From NCBI GenBank assembly GCA_050084515.1, contig CM114274.1, positions 31,062,001-31,126,000 on the forward strand: a stretch of 64,000 nucleotides of DNA, written 5' to 3'. The notes below the pieces were generated by a model. That model was not told the origin of the DNA. It saw only the letters and a program-made list of their open reading frames with translations, and made no database searches. Numbering within the stretch: the first letter of the stretch is position 1; each line of letters starts with the position of its first letter. Positions 21,191 to 32,760 of the stretch are shown here, one piece after another. Source of the DNA: Blasia pusilla (taxonomy: Eukaryota > Marchantiophyta > Marchantiopsida > Blasiales). The position numbers and the translations under genes are program-made.

Positions 21191-22192
21191 TGTCGCGACC
21201 CTCATGACCAAACGAGTGCCAAAGCGGAACATCGGAACATTAGCGGGCTCACGGTAAGATGATTTGCGCGTTGGAGTGGTCTTGAAGAAGAGACAAGAGA
21301 TGAGACGCAAGCAAGGCTTCGCATTTCAGATGTTATGGTCGCGATTGAGAAACCTGGACCAAACGCGGAACAAGACTTGAAAGAAGTTGAGTCTAGGAAG
21401 TGGGTTGCCAAAGGAAGAATCCGAATTTGGAACGCCACTAGCGTTTGAGAGTTTCCAACTGTATTTATGGCCATAACTTTTAGCACTAAGATTCATTTGG
21501 ATTAAATAAGGGTGCGTTGGAAGGCTTATGGAAAGCCGATTCAAACGCACTAAAGATCTTTGCAAGCGCATAAGCAGCGGCTGAGAAACAACCCGGAAAC
21601 GATTGTAAGTAGAGTCTGTTGAGGGCCACAATGAAGGGCCCGACCCTCCTTTTCCAAGGGGGGTTATTGGAGAACCCCAGAAGTACTAGTAAGGGGGAAG
21701 GTCTCCGAGAGTGCTTGGAACTCGAACCCCACTTTGGGCGCCACGGGGCGGCTCAAGGGCATGGAACGGATCGAGAGTTTGGGGTTGGGTTGGAAAACTT
21801 GAACCAAGTCTATGGAGGCGATTTTAGACATCCCTCTTGGATTTCACCCCGCGACTCAAGTACTTGGGTCTCGGTTTCGAACTCACACGAGGTCCGTTGA
21901 ACAGTTGGGATCGCTAGGCGCGCAAGTGCCGTTTTAGGTTCATGGACTAATCAGGAAGTCTGTTCCAAGTCTTGAAGGACTTGCCATGTTTTGGAAACTA
22001 GAAATTAAGGAAGGTTGAGCTTGATGAGAGCCAAGTTGAGAACTCGGTGGGTTGGAACGCTGGTTGGCCCAGACCCGACTAACGAGAGTGCATATTTGGG
22101 TGCAGATCGGCGATGAGATCGTGTCCTACTGAACGCACGCTTTCGCAACACTAAAGATTGACGTTCAAGGAGAGTAGGGGCGCGACACTCAT
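21186..22192 (+). mobile_element. Solo LTR 1 (21191-22187) with CTCAT target-site duplication
   Basis: A 997-bp LTR starting TGTCGCGACCCTCATGACCA and ending GTAGGGGCGCGACA, flanked by identical 5-bp repeats CTCAT at 21186-21190 and 22188-22192. It is highly similar to the LTRs at 47318 and (inverted) 39753. No internal region adjoins it, so it formed by LTR-LTR recombination. Strand is given relative to the 47318 copy. Confidence 0.9.
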
Positions 22193-22640
22193 GCCCCTCT
22201 AAGGTGCATGAGGGTCTCAATCTCACGAGTAATCCCTAAATCACTCAACCCAAACATGGGGCACTGAATCTGCAGTCCCTCTCACTGAGATGTCTATTGT
22301 GTGACAACAAGCGGCGTGGTGCGGCAAATCGGTTATTGTCCTATCATCCCATCGACAGAACATATCTTCAACTTTGGACATCCCACACATGTCTTTGTCC
22401 CCTAAACCCATACATCTATGATGCTCTCAGCATCTGCACGAAACCCAATATCCCAAATAACCAACCAATTCTTGGAATTCCCTCACACATGCACGTAAAA
22501 GACTAGAATGGGTAAACTGAACTAGAAGGTTTGCACTTGCTGATCGCTCCTCAGCAAGTGCAAACCTTGACCCCAATTTGATCGTGAGAACTCCTCCAAT
22601 CAGCAAGTTGTACTCCTCTGTTATCGACGATGCTCAAATC
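22193..22640 (-). mobile_element. Leader region of copy D
   Basis: Non-coding leader matching copy E 49245-49690, for example the conserved word CAAACATG(G/C)GGCACT and the run up to ACTCCTCCAATCAG. It includes the perfect hairpin at 22526-22568, which copy E lacks. Confidence 0.55.
22526..22568. repeat. Perfect 18-bp stem hairpin
   Basis: AAGGTTTGCACTTGCTGA (22526-22543) pairs exactly with TCAGCAAGTGCAAACCTT (22551-22568) around the 7-nt loop TCGCTCC. The right arm matches the leader of copy E; the left arm does not. Confidence 0.9.
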
Positions 22641-24239
22641 TTCTCAATGTGCGATGCGGCATTGGCGGCACAAAACGTCTACAAACGGCACGACACTCGA
22701 GAATGGGTGCGGCACTCAGCGGCATACCCTACGCAACAAAAAAATACACTCTGCTCCTAGTGATGGTGCGTCTTCGGGATCGAGACGGTGCGGTACGGCC
22801 ATGAGCGGCACGGGGCGGAAATCGGCGGCGCGTTGCGGTTACAGGTGTCACGGCACGTACTCGACCGTCATCGAGCGGCTACCAATCACCACATAGCAAA
22901 GCTGCAAGAAAACTCGGACCCCATAAATCAATAGGTCACCTGCCCTCCAAGATAGTAATCGCAGTCAATCGATGACAGACTGCTGCAAAGTAAAGACGGC
23001 GGCCACATCAGAGTATATGGCAACACATAAATTCGGAGAGTCGACGGCCTTCAATCACAACCGTCAGCTCAGTGACGGCACTGGACGGCAAAAAGTGGCC
23101 CCCAAGACGTCACATAACCACACGTCACGTCAGCATGTATAACTATGTCAGTCAAACAGGTCAACAATCGGCAAACACTGCGACTCAATCGCAGGTGAGC
23201 AGCCTGAAATGGCAACAAACACGTAGGACGCGACTATTCCGTCACGAAAGGGTCACGGTCGTGGACATGGCGCAACGACGCACTGCAATGCACGACGTGG
23301 CCGTAAGGGCCAAACGCAATCAGCCCCAACACCGGACGACGGCGACAGCAAAACAGCCGGGCTATAGTCGAGCGACGTAGGACAGGGCAGTCGGATGCGT
23401 GGGATGCGGCGGCCGGATGCACGGGGGCCGGGTTTGAAGGACTGGGAAAAGGACCGGCAGCTGGCGGGCAAGGTTGCGGCTGGACGGCAACCGACTGCGC
23501 CAGGGACACATTCAACTGGCAGGTCCTAAACGGAGCAGCTGCTCTGAAGACTGCTCTCCAATTAGCGTGCACGCAGAGCACTCGGCCACGACTAACGTCG
23601 GCTGGTAGTAGGCACTACTGTAGCCGCGGCGGGTGGTCAGAGGAAACAGCTGTGGGAACGGCAGTGGGCGGACTCGGCGAGCAGCGGCAGCAGCGCGATC
23701 GGACGCGCGGGACTAGGGCCGGAAGTGGCGGCAAAGGCAAGGAAGACGCAAGGGCGGCGAGTGCGGCCGGCTTCGCGACTGCGGCGGCGACTGGGCAAGC
23801 GGCACTCACAGTATCAACGGCAGGAGGAGTCGCTACTCGCGACTGAGAGAATTGCCACGAGGTGAAGGCGGGCCGAAAAGTCCGGCTCATAAACTGGCGG
23901 TCCGCTGCAACTGCCAGTTTATGAACCGGTGGTTGCAGCGGACCGCCAGTATGGGCGCGGTCGAGATCGGCTACGCCACTACATAGTCGCTTACAATTTT
24001 GTTTTACTAAATCAGCCCCTGGGAATTTGGGCAACCATCTAAATTCATCCTTAGCTTTAGCTGCTTGCTAGCATTTCCCCCTAAATCTGGAGTCAACTCA
24101 CCCACAAAGAAGTTTCCACTTGGCTCTACTTCAACTAAAGAGTTTCTACTTACTAACCCTCTAAAAATAAAGGATTTTTACTTTTCTACTCTTCTACTGA
24201 GGAGTTACCAAAGAAAATTGGAAATTTCACTCACACGGT
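22641..24239. other. GC-rich segment, no gene recognised
   Basis: Rich in CGGCAC and GGCGGC words, with several medium open frames on both strands and no recognisable protein family. Absent from copy E at the equivalent place, so probably an insertion into copy D. A strong competing hairpin lies at 23882-23950. Confidence 0.45.
23882..23950. repeat. Inverted repeats forming two mutually exclusive hairpins
   Basis: Arm ACTGGCGGTCCGCTGCAAC (23893-23911) pairs perfectly over 19 bp with 23932-23950. A second stem, 23882-23898 with 23913-23929, matches in 16 of 17 positions and overlaps the first, so only one can form at a time. Confidence 0.85.
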
Positions 24240-24803
24240 AGCACGGTGGCTATGGCAGCTTGCTCAATCAACCACAACTTTGTGCTCCAAACTCAAAATT
24301 ACGTTTCTTCAACAACGTACACAGTTCCTTGATCTATGACCTAGTTGAATTGATGTGTCCATTCGATCTTTCATAAAAAATTGACAGGGATTGTCGTGCA
24401 ACCCAACGTCTCTTCTCCTACAAAAATCTTGGCAGCGCTTCCGTGCTGATTTCTCCCAAAAAATTCAGAACCTATGAGAGCATCAACTAGCAAGGTACAT
24501 GGTGCTCCCAAGAGCACCAGCATGGAGCAATCCGCCCCCATACTCAATCTCTAAAGTAAATTGGGCAGCGCTTCCGCGCGCCACTCTTGTGTATGAAAAA
24601 TCAGCAAACTCGGGTGGCTCTTGCTCCCATGAGCCACTGAACAGGCAACATGGTCCCCAACCTGCACCAAAAGCAAGTGACCAGCGAGCTCCTCCATTGA
24701 AGCTCTCTCACTCCTTCATTCTCTCTTTGTAAATTGATCAAATCTCTCTCACAACAACAAGCTCTCCATGGTGTGCACTCACTCACACACACACACACAC
24801 ACA

Positions 24804-24870
<67 letters not shown>

Positions 24871-25298
24871 GTCAAACCAAACTCACTCTCCTAATGAGAG
24901 GCTTGGATTATACCCACAAGGCAAGGAGGACCATAGCTCTGCCGCCTCATGCCAAGAGGTTCAACAAAGAGACAATGAGTTCTAAAGCTCTTGGAGGTAT
25001 ACCCCTTTCCCTCTCCACGGTAACCTATGCTTGCATGTCACCTCATTGGCTCTTGACCTGATGTAACGGATCAAGGGCCACTTCCCAAAGTGGAAAGTCA
25101 ACTATATTCCAAATCAAAACTTTCCTGACATAGTAAGTTTCTACACATAGCTCCAAATGAGCCGAAACGAAAAGGGAAACTTGCTCTCTCAACTTACCCG
25201 TGGCCTCAGCCGATCATCCTTGACCTCTTGAGGCTCTCCTCTAGTATCATCTAAGGCGCTCTACTATATCTTGTTGATCTATCCTAATAGATGTGACA
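24240..25298 (-). repeat. LTR-like repeat of copy D
   Basis: About 1.06 kb homologous to 49690-50727 and, over its right half, to 44706-45221. The right end reads GATCTATCCTAATAGATGTGACA, so on the minus strand the repeat begins TGTCACATC, the same start as the putative LTRs of copies B and C. It contains paired GGCAGCGCTTCCG words and a (TC)n run. Confidence 0.6.
24780..24868. repeat. (CA)n(TC)n microsatellite
   Basis: A short CA run at 24785-24805 followed by about 30 TC dinucleotides. The equivalent places of the other two copies (about 44770, 50280) have only TCTCTC, so this is a local expansion. Confidence 0.95.
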
Positions 25299-25419
25299 CT
25301 TGACTCGTGAGTCATTCAGAGTTGATGATTGATTTCCCACTCGTGAGTATCATGCCAACTAGTGTCAAGATGGTTGATACGCATCAAGGGTGCGCGACAA
25401 AATGCTAGAGATAGAGACC

Positions 25420-28400
25420 CACGTGCTCATGCTGACGGTTAGTCCACATACACTGACAGGAGGTTTGATATATTGTTCAAGGAGATTGTCGTGCCACGGA
25501 GGTTGCCGCACCGCATGGAGTAGTTAGTGTTGACTGTGCAGTAGAGTGATGGTTGGCATGTTCAGGTTATCCATTTGAGTCCCTTTTCTTGCACTTGTCT
25601 CGTGTCATTGAGGGTGTTGAGTATCATGTTTAGCTTAGTAGAGATCGGTGCCTAGAGGATGTATTGGGCGCCAATGTATACGTCCACTAGTGATCGAAAA
25701 GCATATGATGGGATAGTGAGAAGGGAGAGGCATACACCATCAAACTTAGGATTAGATGGAGATGATGGCAATGAGGGGGTGAGGTGGCAAAGACCTCTGG
25801 TGCTAAAGCACCATCCATTTGTAGTCCTACATTGGATTTCTTTCAATACTTGGAGATGAGCTACTAGGGCATGCAGACCAACAAGCCAAAGAGTCTACAT
25901 GATTTTCAATGAAGATCGGATGAGAGTCTAAGAGAGGTGTTCACGCGCATGACGCAACTAATCATTTCCACATATGGGGTGACAGAGATGCACTCAATGC
26001 AATATTGGTATAGGGTTCTAGACTAGGAGCTACGAGGAGAGTTCAAGATGCGTTCTTGCTTCACATACTAAGCCCACGTTGAAGATGGTCTTCGAGTTGT
26101 CTAAACGGGTTGAGCTCAACATGAGTGAGGAGCATGTGGTGACTACAATATTTTAATGGGATTTGACAGGACCACAAGTTGGAATAGTCCCACAAGTGCC
26201 CCAACATGCACCCATACCATGAGAGCAAGGTGGTGTGCCCAAAGAGTAGAACGGGTATCATGAACCCATGAGGGAACAACCCATATCGATATATGTTACC
26301 AGTAGGAACCTGTGATGGAATTTTTGATGTGTGGTGGGGCAATAGATAGAGGGACTGCCCACAACATCGTAGAGGGCCTAAGATGCCTCCGAGTGTTTAC
26401 AAGCCACCTAGGATGGTCCCAAAATAGTTGCAGTATGACCATTGTCATCGATATGGTCACATTAGGGATAGGTGTTTCAATCTTCGTCAGAAGCTACGTC
26501 TAGAGGTAGGCCAAGGACCTGGGGGCAAGAGAGGTGTTGGAGATTGAGGATTTGATGATTGTGGTGGTAGGGTTCCACCATCATTCAGAGTGGATGGAGG
26601 ACGAGCACCTAATGCAACGCTCCTCACTCGCATCAATTAGTTGAAGCATAGGATTGTTGCCATGAAGATGATGTAGCCATTAACAAGTACGGACCAAGAA
26701 CAGCTAGTGTGGCTTTAGCCTCCATATCGTTTCAAGATACGGGGGAGGATTATACAGGGTTGAGGTTTATGTATAGTGCGGGTTAGGTAGAGGTTGTTGT
26801 GGTGGTAACTTAGGGTGCTACGAGAGTGACCAAGCCATTGAGAGATGGGGTGGAGATATATAGATCTACAAGAGGGAACCAATGGCCAAGAGGCAAGGGT
26901 TCTTCACTTGTTACATTATCAAAGGCACTTCACACACCATTGATGATGCCTAGACAACGAGTAGTGCCCATAGTTGAGGTTGGTGTGTCAACGTCACAAG
27001 GAGTCGGAGAGAAGACTTCTATGGCCGCTCCGGTGGATCCAATGTCAACTACAATGTTGGAGGTGGCCACAAGGCTGAGCCAAGCTCCATTGTTTTCCGC
27101 CATGGAATTGGCGATGATGGGAGTTGGATCATCGGAGATGTTTCACCTTGTTTGAGCGTGGAGAGATTACTGGCTTTCGTTTGGAGGTGATTGGTGAGGA
27201 GATGGTAGACCTGCCCTTGGAGTATGTGCTCGAGATATCCCCCACTCAATCATATCAAGATGCGATAGCAAAGTTAGTAGATATGCTAGCTAACCCAACG
27301 ATAGAGCGATCCATGGTGACACTAGGTGTGGTGTTGTTGGATAATCGAGCTTGACTGTATTGCTTGTTTGTTTTATTGACAAGCGCAACCCTTGATGTAA
27401 GGTAAGATGGCATGTTTGGTGTTAAGGTTACGGAGAGGTGACATTGAGCCTTCTCCCTTTCAAATACATACCTCTATTAGGGATGCATCACCCACACAAT
27501 ATATGACTTGACAAGAGTAAGTTGTCAGACTCCAACTAGACTATGATTCAGATAGTGTGATGGTACGCACTTGGGCGATTATGACACTAACAGAGTTGTA
27601 TGATGTGTTGGTAGGCAGTATGGTGTTGTACCGTTTTGGTTTCATCCTGGATTTTTGGGAGGAGAACTTTTTTTATCGGCCAAGATGGCGATCAGCTGAT
27701 AGACGGGTGAGCCATATACCACTGCAATTTCCATGGCGTAGTAGTGGTGGACCACGTGATGATATAGTGGCCACCTTGACAACATTTGTATGTGTTGTTA
27801 GCTGACCAATAGAGTTATGGGACACGAGCACCCATGGGAAGGACATCCTAGAAGTGGTTAGTTCCATGGAGAGGCATGCCACGTTGTGTCTCTCTTCCCA
27901 TGGAGCAAAGTCCTCTTTAGCGTTGTTTGGTACGAGCATTGACTTTTAGAGGAATGATAAAAGCTTGTGAATCAAGCTTGGGGTTGTGCCTATGTCTCGG
28001 AGCAAACAGAGTTAGGTGACAGTCATAATCTTGGACTAGGGACTAGATATCTCCAAATATCACACTTATTGTGTGGTAGCGTTTGGAGGAGGGTGCAAGA
28101 TTGTTAGATCTCTTTGGAGGGATCAACACAGCGGGTAGTTGGAATGTTGCAGTGTTTCAGGATGACATCCGGATACATCGATATCTCTAGGTGGAGATAG
28201 ATGAGATGGATTTGCATAAAGTATATGTTGGGAGATGTTGCATGCAGGGATGATGGACCGATGGTGTTAGATGTTTATAGAGTAGTAGATCATATTAAGT
28301 AAATGTGATATCTACTATGCGGAGTTAGGGGGATCCAACTACCAACCAGAGGATCGGTTGTGTGGTCTCAATGTATGGTTGTGATCAAGTATGTTTCGTT

Positions 28401-28640
28401 TATGGATGGATTGATCCATGTGTTGGAAAGATCAATGGTGTGTGGTGTCTAGATGTGACCACTGATATGGATTATGTAGCGATGTGCCTGCGCATAACAC
28501 TTGTCACATCTTAGTTAGTCGATAGGTAAATTTCTACCGCATCGATGACATAAAGGGTCAGCATGTTGTTTGGGTGTAACTTTGTCTTGAGATTTGAGAT
28601 AAGATTGACGACATGTCTGTTGCATCACGAACAATTAATA
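25420..28640 (+). mobile_element. Ty3/gypsy copy B (non-autonomous, decayed)
   Basis: Leader from about 25420 and gag at 25650-26700 with many stops. The zinc knuckle is lost to mutation, but the surrounding nucleotide sequence aligns to copies A and C. Next come the gag-protease linker (26826-27300), a protease remnant (about 27420-27540), the conserved VRTWAI/YDVLVG linker (27557-27700), and MTase motif I at about 28105-28135 (LLDLFGGINTAG, then HRYL-stop-VEIDE). The remaining MTase, RT, RNase H and integrase are absent. The sequence jumps to the 3' tail and then to an LTR start at 28502 (TGTCACATCTTAG), which fades by about 28640. Copy C has the same jump. Confidence 0.7.
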
Positions 28641-29462
28641 TTTTTATGAAGGATTCTTGTATTTTCTAGTACCATAAATTCTTTCCTTCTCTATGGACCC
28701 ATCCAAAATTTCACTATCTCCATCCCCCATTCCCATATGCACACTTCGTGGTGTCCATGTTGTAGAATCTTGATATCTCCCAAATGGTATTCTAGGATAC
28801 CAGCCAACTTTACCATAGATAAATAAATAAATAATCCAATGGAACCTATGCTTCATTTAGGTCAAAGATTTTCCTAACTACTCCTCCGTGTAATTTAACA
28901 AGAATATCACGACGATTGACACACTCACCTCTATCATCTCGCAAAAGTGCAAAAACTTTAGAAGCTAAGGGTAAGTTGTAAGATTTAGAGCCTGATTCCA
29001 TGGACACATGTGGAGGTCACGACAACCCATTTTTTATGCCCAAAACGGTTATCCAACAGTTTATGGAGAAAAGAAATTGGTCTCAACTAATTACTTTTGG
29101 TCCTTCATTAAATAAGGTCGTGAGGACGTTGGGCCAATTTTGCGCCAAAAAGTTTTGGGCGTAGAAAAATTGGTGACTATCTATGATTTTCGTGACCTGC
29201 GTGCTTGGGATCGATTAAGCCTTCAATCGCAAGGCCATGGTTACGTGCCTTTACGATGATGCAAACATCAAGCACATTTGCCTCACTTGCAATATTATGA
29301 AACATTCTCACATATGAATTCTATTAATGTAGCAAATCTTGTAGCCCTCCTAAGATGTCATGTCAAAGATTAGAAGACATAACTCTACCTCGATTTTCCA
29401 ACTCTTTCTCGAAGGAGTCATAGTAATATGACGTAGGTGGTTTCAGGAGTAGCGTTACTAGG

Positions 29463-29525
29463 ATTATCTAACCCTATATTGCATAAGGGTGCGGGGCACC
29501 CTGATGCAATATAGGGTTAGATAAT
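29463..29525. repeat. Long near-perfect hairpin (22 + 7 bp)
   Basis: 29463-29484 pairs perfectly over 22 bp with 29504-29525. Inside, AGGGTGC (29486-29492) pairs with GCACCCT (29496-29502) around a GGG loop. The only imperfection is one unpaired base on each side. It may be the remains of a foldback or MITE, or a small-RNA hairpin. Confidence 0.9.
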
Positions 29526-30460
29526 TCTATAACTCGGCACAATTTTTATATTAATAAAAACGAAGAAAAATAGGTAAAAACCCTAATTTCCCGAGTAGTG
29601 AAATAGTCAGGAGCCGTAGCGGTAGCGCATTCTCGTATGTCGAGTTATCTCCATGTTCAGGTTCCATCGAAGCTCTTCTGTGAGCACACGGACGGACTAG
29701 GCCACTTTCTATCTCTAAGTTTTGTAAAGATTTCAGTGATTTTGTCACTTTTTATTTTCTCATAGACAATTATAGGAAAATAATGGTTGTAGTAGCAATT
29801 GTATAAAGTACCGACATCACTTTGCTATCTCTTGGGACTACATCACCATGAATTATGGAAGACACCACTTGAATTCTTAGAGGAATATGACTAGGTTTCT
29901 AAATAGTGGAAAGCCTTTACCCATTTTTAATTCCCAAGATGACTTGGGGGAGTCTCTTGGCATATTCCACCCATCGTGACTTCCCTAAACTCATCTTGGA
30001 ACCTCACCTCATGTTTCGTGCAGCTCATGACCAACACTGGTCTTGACTCTCACCATTTTGCATATCATCATTTTCTTGTTGCCCTTCGTGTTTCGTTACT
30101 AGTCTCATGGTGCCTCCCCCATCTTGACCACTCTCGCCTTCCTTACTACTCACCCTTGACTTGAAGCTTGGCTCAAGGATCTTACACCTTTCTTGCCTTG
30201 GCATTATCCTTGTGAGTGATTTCCCCCCTTTTCTCTTAAGGTTATAATTAGTCTCAAGGTGTGTGCCCATTTTGACTAGCGGTAGTGCGGCAATAGGTTC
30301 TAACGCCCCTTTAGTTTTACGACTAGCTAGTCTAGGTTTTAACTTTGACAAGTCATACCAACATTTATTTTCCTTTCACCCTATATCATGACTCCCTTCT
30401 CAGTCTCTTGCTAATGTGGACACCATAGACTTAGCTATCAGTGAGGCACAAAATCAGCCC

Positions 30461-30770
30461 TAATGTTATTGGTGGCAGGAATTTCAAAGTTGCAACTGAT
30501 GTTGAATGATAGAGCTTTGGTTAGGGAGGATCCTCAATCTAAGTATGTAGTTGTGGAGCAAGGGGGAAATACTTTTAAGGTTGATCGTGATAAGTAACAA
30601 GCAACGGTATCATTGTCAACAGAAGTGATTGAGGTAGTTACAAGGGATCCTTGGGAGCCAGACATTGGGCCTAAGATGATAGTGTAGAGAGGTTTGTGTG
30701 TAAGATTGTGTAGGAGTTTTGGAGATTATTTCATTCAACATGAAGGACTTGGATACACTAAAGGATCCCA
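30461..30770 (+). pseudogene. Possible decayed coding fragment of unknown family
   Basis: One frame reads about 100 codons with only two stops, including LMLNDRALVREDPQSKYVVV and EVIEVVTRDPWEPDIGPKMI. It has protein-like composition but no recognised family. It may be a retroelement polyprotein fragment; it could also be chance. Confidence 0.3.
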
Positions 30771-31860
30771 TTATACAATTTCATGTAGGAAATGAGAATT
30801 CATTCCTTTAAAATGAAATCGGAAATAAATTGATTTCCATATGAATGAATAATAGTCAAGCCAAACGGAGTATGAATGTGAGAGGATGTAGGTCTAATGC
30901 ATTGTCTATAGTACCTTGCCCTGGGAAGGTTAAATTATTAAAAGAGGATCCTCTCTAATCCTCCCCTTAAGATGTTTCCCTCTCCAAGCCCAAAATAATC
31001 CAAGAATGTGACTTAATTATCCACATATTAAGTCGTTCCAACGTACATGTACGACAGGTCATCAAGGTAGGAGGGGGCTAATATTCTGGCAAGAGAGAGG
31101 AAGAGAGGAGAGTTTCTCTTTGAAAAAATGCCAAAATCCTTAACCTCTCTTCAAAACTTTTGACAATAATATCCTTCTCTACTTCAAATGAAATAAATGT
31201 TTTAAAGAGAGTAACAAGTGGACCACGTTGGGGTAAAAACTAACCTCATTTTTCAAACCAGGATGTGAAGATGGGAGAGTGGAAACCACTTCAGACATGC
31301 TTAAATCACTCTCTATGTAAGCCGGTATTTATGGGGCTTAAGGATATCTTACCATTGCAGATCCATCATATGGGATTTTATCACTACATAACTAATCAGA
31401 GTTGTTCAAAATACACTCTGACTATGGGGTCTAGTCCAAGACTTTCGTCCTCATTCCCAACACGTTGTCGGAATTCAACAACCAATGACAACAATATTGG
31501 AGATAAAGGAATTGAAAAAGAGGAGAGGTGCTTTGGTTAAGTTGGTAGAAAGTGAAGGATTGCAATATTGCCAAAAATGACTCAAGAGACTTGGAGACAC
31601 AAATGAGTTACAAGACTTGGCTCAGGAATGGGTACATGGAGTCTTTAGAAGGTTGATTGGCGTTCCAAAATTGTGGTTAAACACACATGTCATAAGTGAA
31701 GGAAGACTACAAGAATGCCTTAAAGAAGAACTGAGGGGAAAAGAGAAGTAATCAGCCAACCATCTCTTGATGTCATTCTTGCAACCTATCAAAATCCGAC
31801 AATTGTAAGACGTCACAAGTGAAGAAACTCAAGAGCAACACATAATAAAAAAAGAAAGAA

Positions 31861-32760
31861 AAAGAGAATGAAATGAATAGAAGGCATTCATCTGACACGC
31901 AACATGTTGGAATCCAACAGGTTGCAAGAAAAAATAAAGAACGAGGAGTTACTAGAGACACTACAAGCAACTTGTCGGAATGAGACATTTTGTTGGACAT
32001 GAACAAAATAAAATTCCATTGAAAAACTAGAAATACATATGAATAAATGATAAGAAACACACAAGTTCCATCCAGACCTACAACCCATCGAAATCCAAAT
32101 GAGGAAAGGCATGAGAGGAAATACATGACCATTGAAAAATTGAGGGGAATGGGAACAAGACATATATGTGAAGGCAGAGAAAGGCAGGAAACACATAGGT
32201 TACATCCATATATGCAATCCGTCGGAAACCAACAGGTAGCAAGACATGATGTAAGAAAAAGGAAACATCCATATGAAGAAATGCTAGGAAACAAAAAGGT
32301 TCCATTCAGACATGCAACCCTTTGGAATCCTACAAGTTGCAAGACGTGATGTAAGAAAAAGGAAACATTCATATGAATAAATGCTAGGAATCACACAGGT
32401 TCCTTTCAAACATGCAACTTGTTGGAATCCGACACGATGCAAGACATGACAAGAAGTGAAACCCAAAAACATACATGACTAATGAGAGGTAAGATAAAAG
32501 AAGGAACTATGACAACAAAGACATTGCTTGCAAGCTTTTGGAATCCGACTAGTAGCAAGACATAACAACTTCAAAATTGTAGGAAACAACTTCACATCCA
32601 CAAGTTACAGGTTGTAGGCACTGTGAAAAAAATACATGGACTCCAAAAACCCAAGTTTCACTCTGTAAAAAACTGACTGCTCAAAAAACATTCAACACTA
32701 GAGCCAAGGAAGTTTGAGAAACATAATTTAAGTCATTTATTGAAATCCGATTGTAGCTCG
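31861..32760 (-). repeat. 3' flank of MTase-family copy 2 with dispersed hairpin words
   Basis: At least six degenerate units of the form GCAAC(C/T)(C/T)GT(T/C)GGAATCC(G/A)AC(A/G)GGTTGCAAG, at about 31898, 32214, 32312, 32412 and 32529 among others. They are spaced roughly 100 bp apart and alternate with a repeated spacer (ATGTAAGAAAAAGGAAACAT at about 32250 and 32350). They correspond to the hairpins in the 3' region of copy 1. Confidence 0.6.

Larger units (their letters stand above)
16290..25298 (-). mobile_element. Ty3/gypsy copy D carrying a cytosine-C5 DNA methyltransferase
   Basis: Minus-strand element. Order from 5' to 3': LTR-like repeat (24240-25298), leader (22193-22640), gag (about 21190-19740), protease-like domain (19130-18870), C5-type DNA methyltransferase (18420-17535), reverse transcriptase (17110-16292). 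RNase H and integrase are missing; the element stops at about 16290 beside the 3' end of the N4/N6-MTase-like gene. A solo LTR (21191-22187) has inserted at the leader/gag boundary. About 1.6 kb (22640-24239) lies between leader and LTR-like repeat and is absent from copy E. Frameshifts and stops occur throughout, so it is defective. It is the only copy here in which the full run of methyltransferase motifs can be read. Confidence 0.75.
28641..31860. other. No gene recognised
   Basis: About 3.2 kb of A/T-rich sequence with no recognisable gene. It holds a long perfect hairpin (29463-29525) and a possible decayed coding stretch at 30461-30770. Confidence 0.4.

Noticed and set aside
22641-24050. 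GC-rich block as a CpG-island gene
   Set aside because: Several frames on both strands but none with a recognisable domain or splice-consistent structure; more likely inserted repeat DNA.
24601-25061. Open frames across the (TC)n/(AG)n run (poly Ser-Leu, poly Arg-Glu)
   Set aside because: Produced by the microsatellite, with no conservation between the three copies of the repeat.
31773-32372. 199-codon minus-strand open frame
   Set aside because: It translates the hairpin-rich 3' flank of the MTase-family repeat; the hydrophobic appearance comes from the repeat word, and copy 1 has no matching frame.
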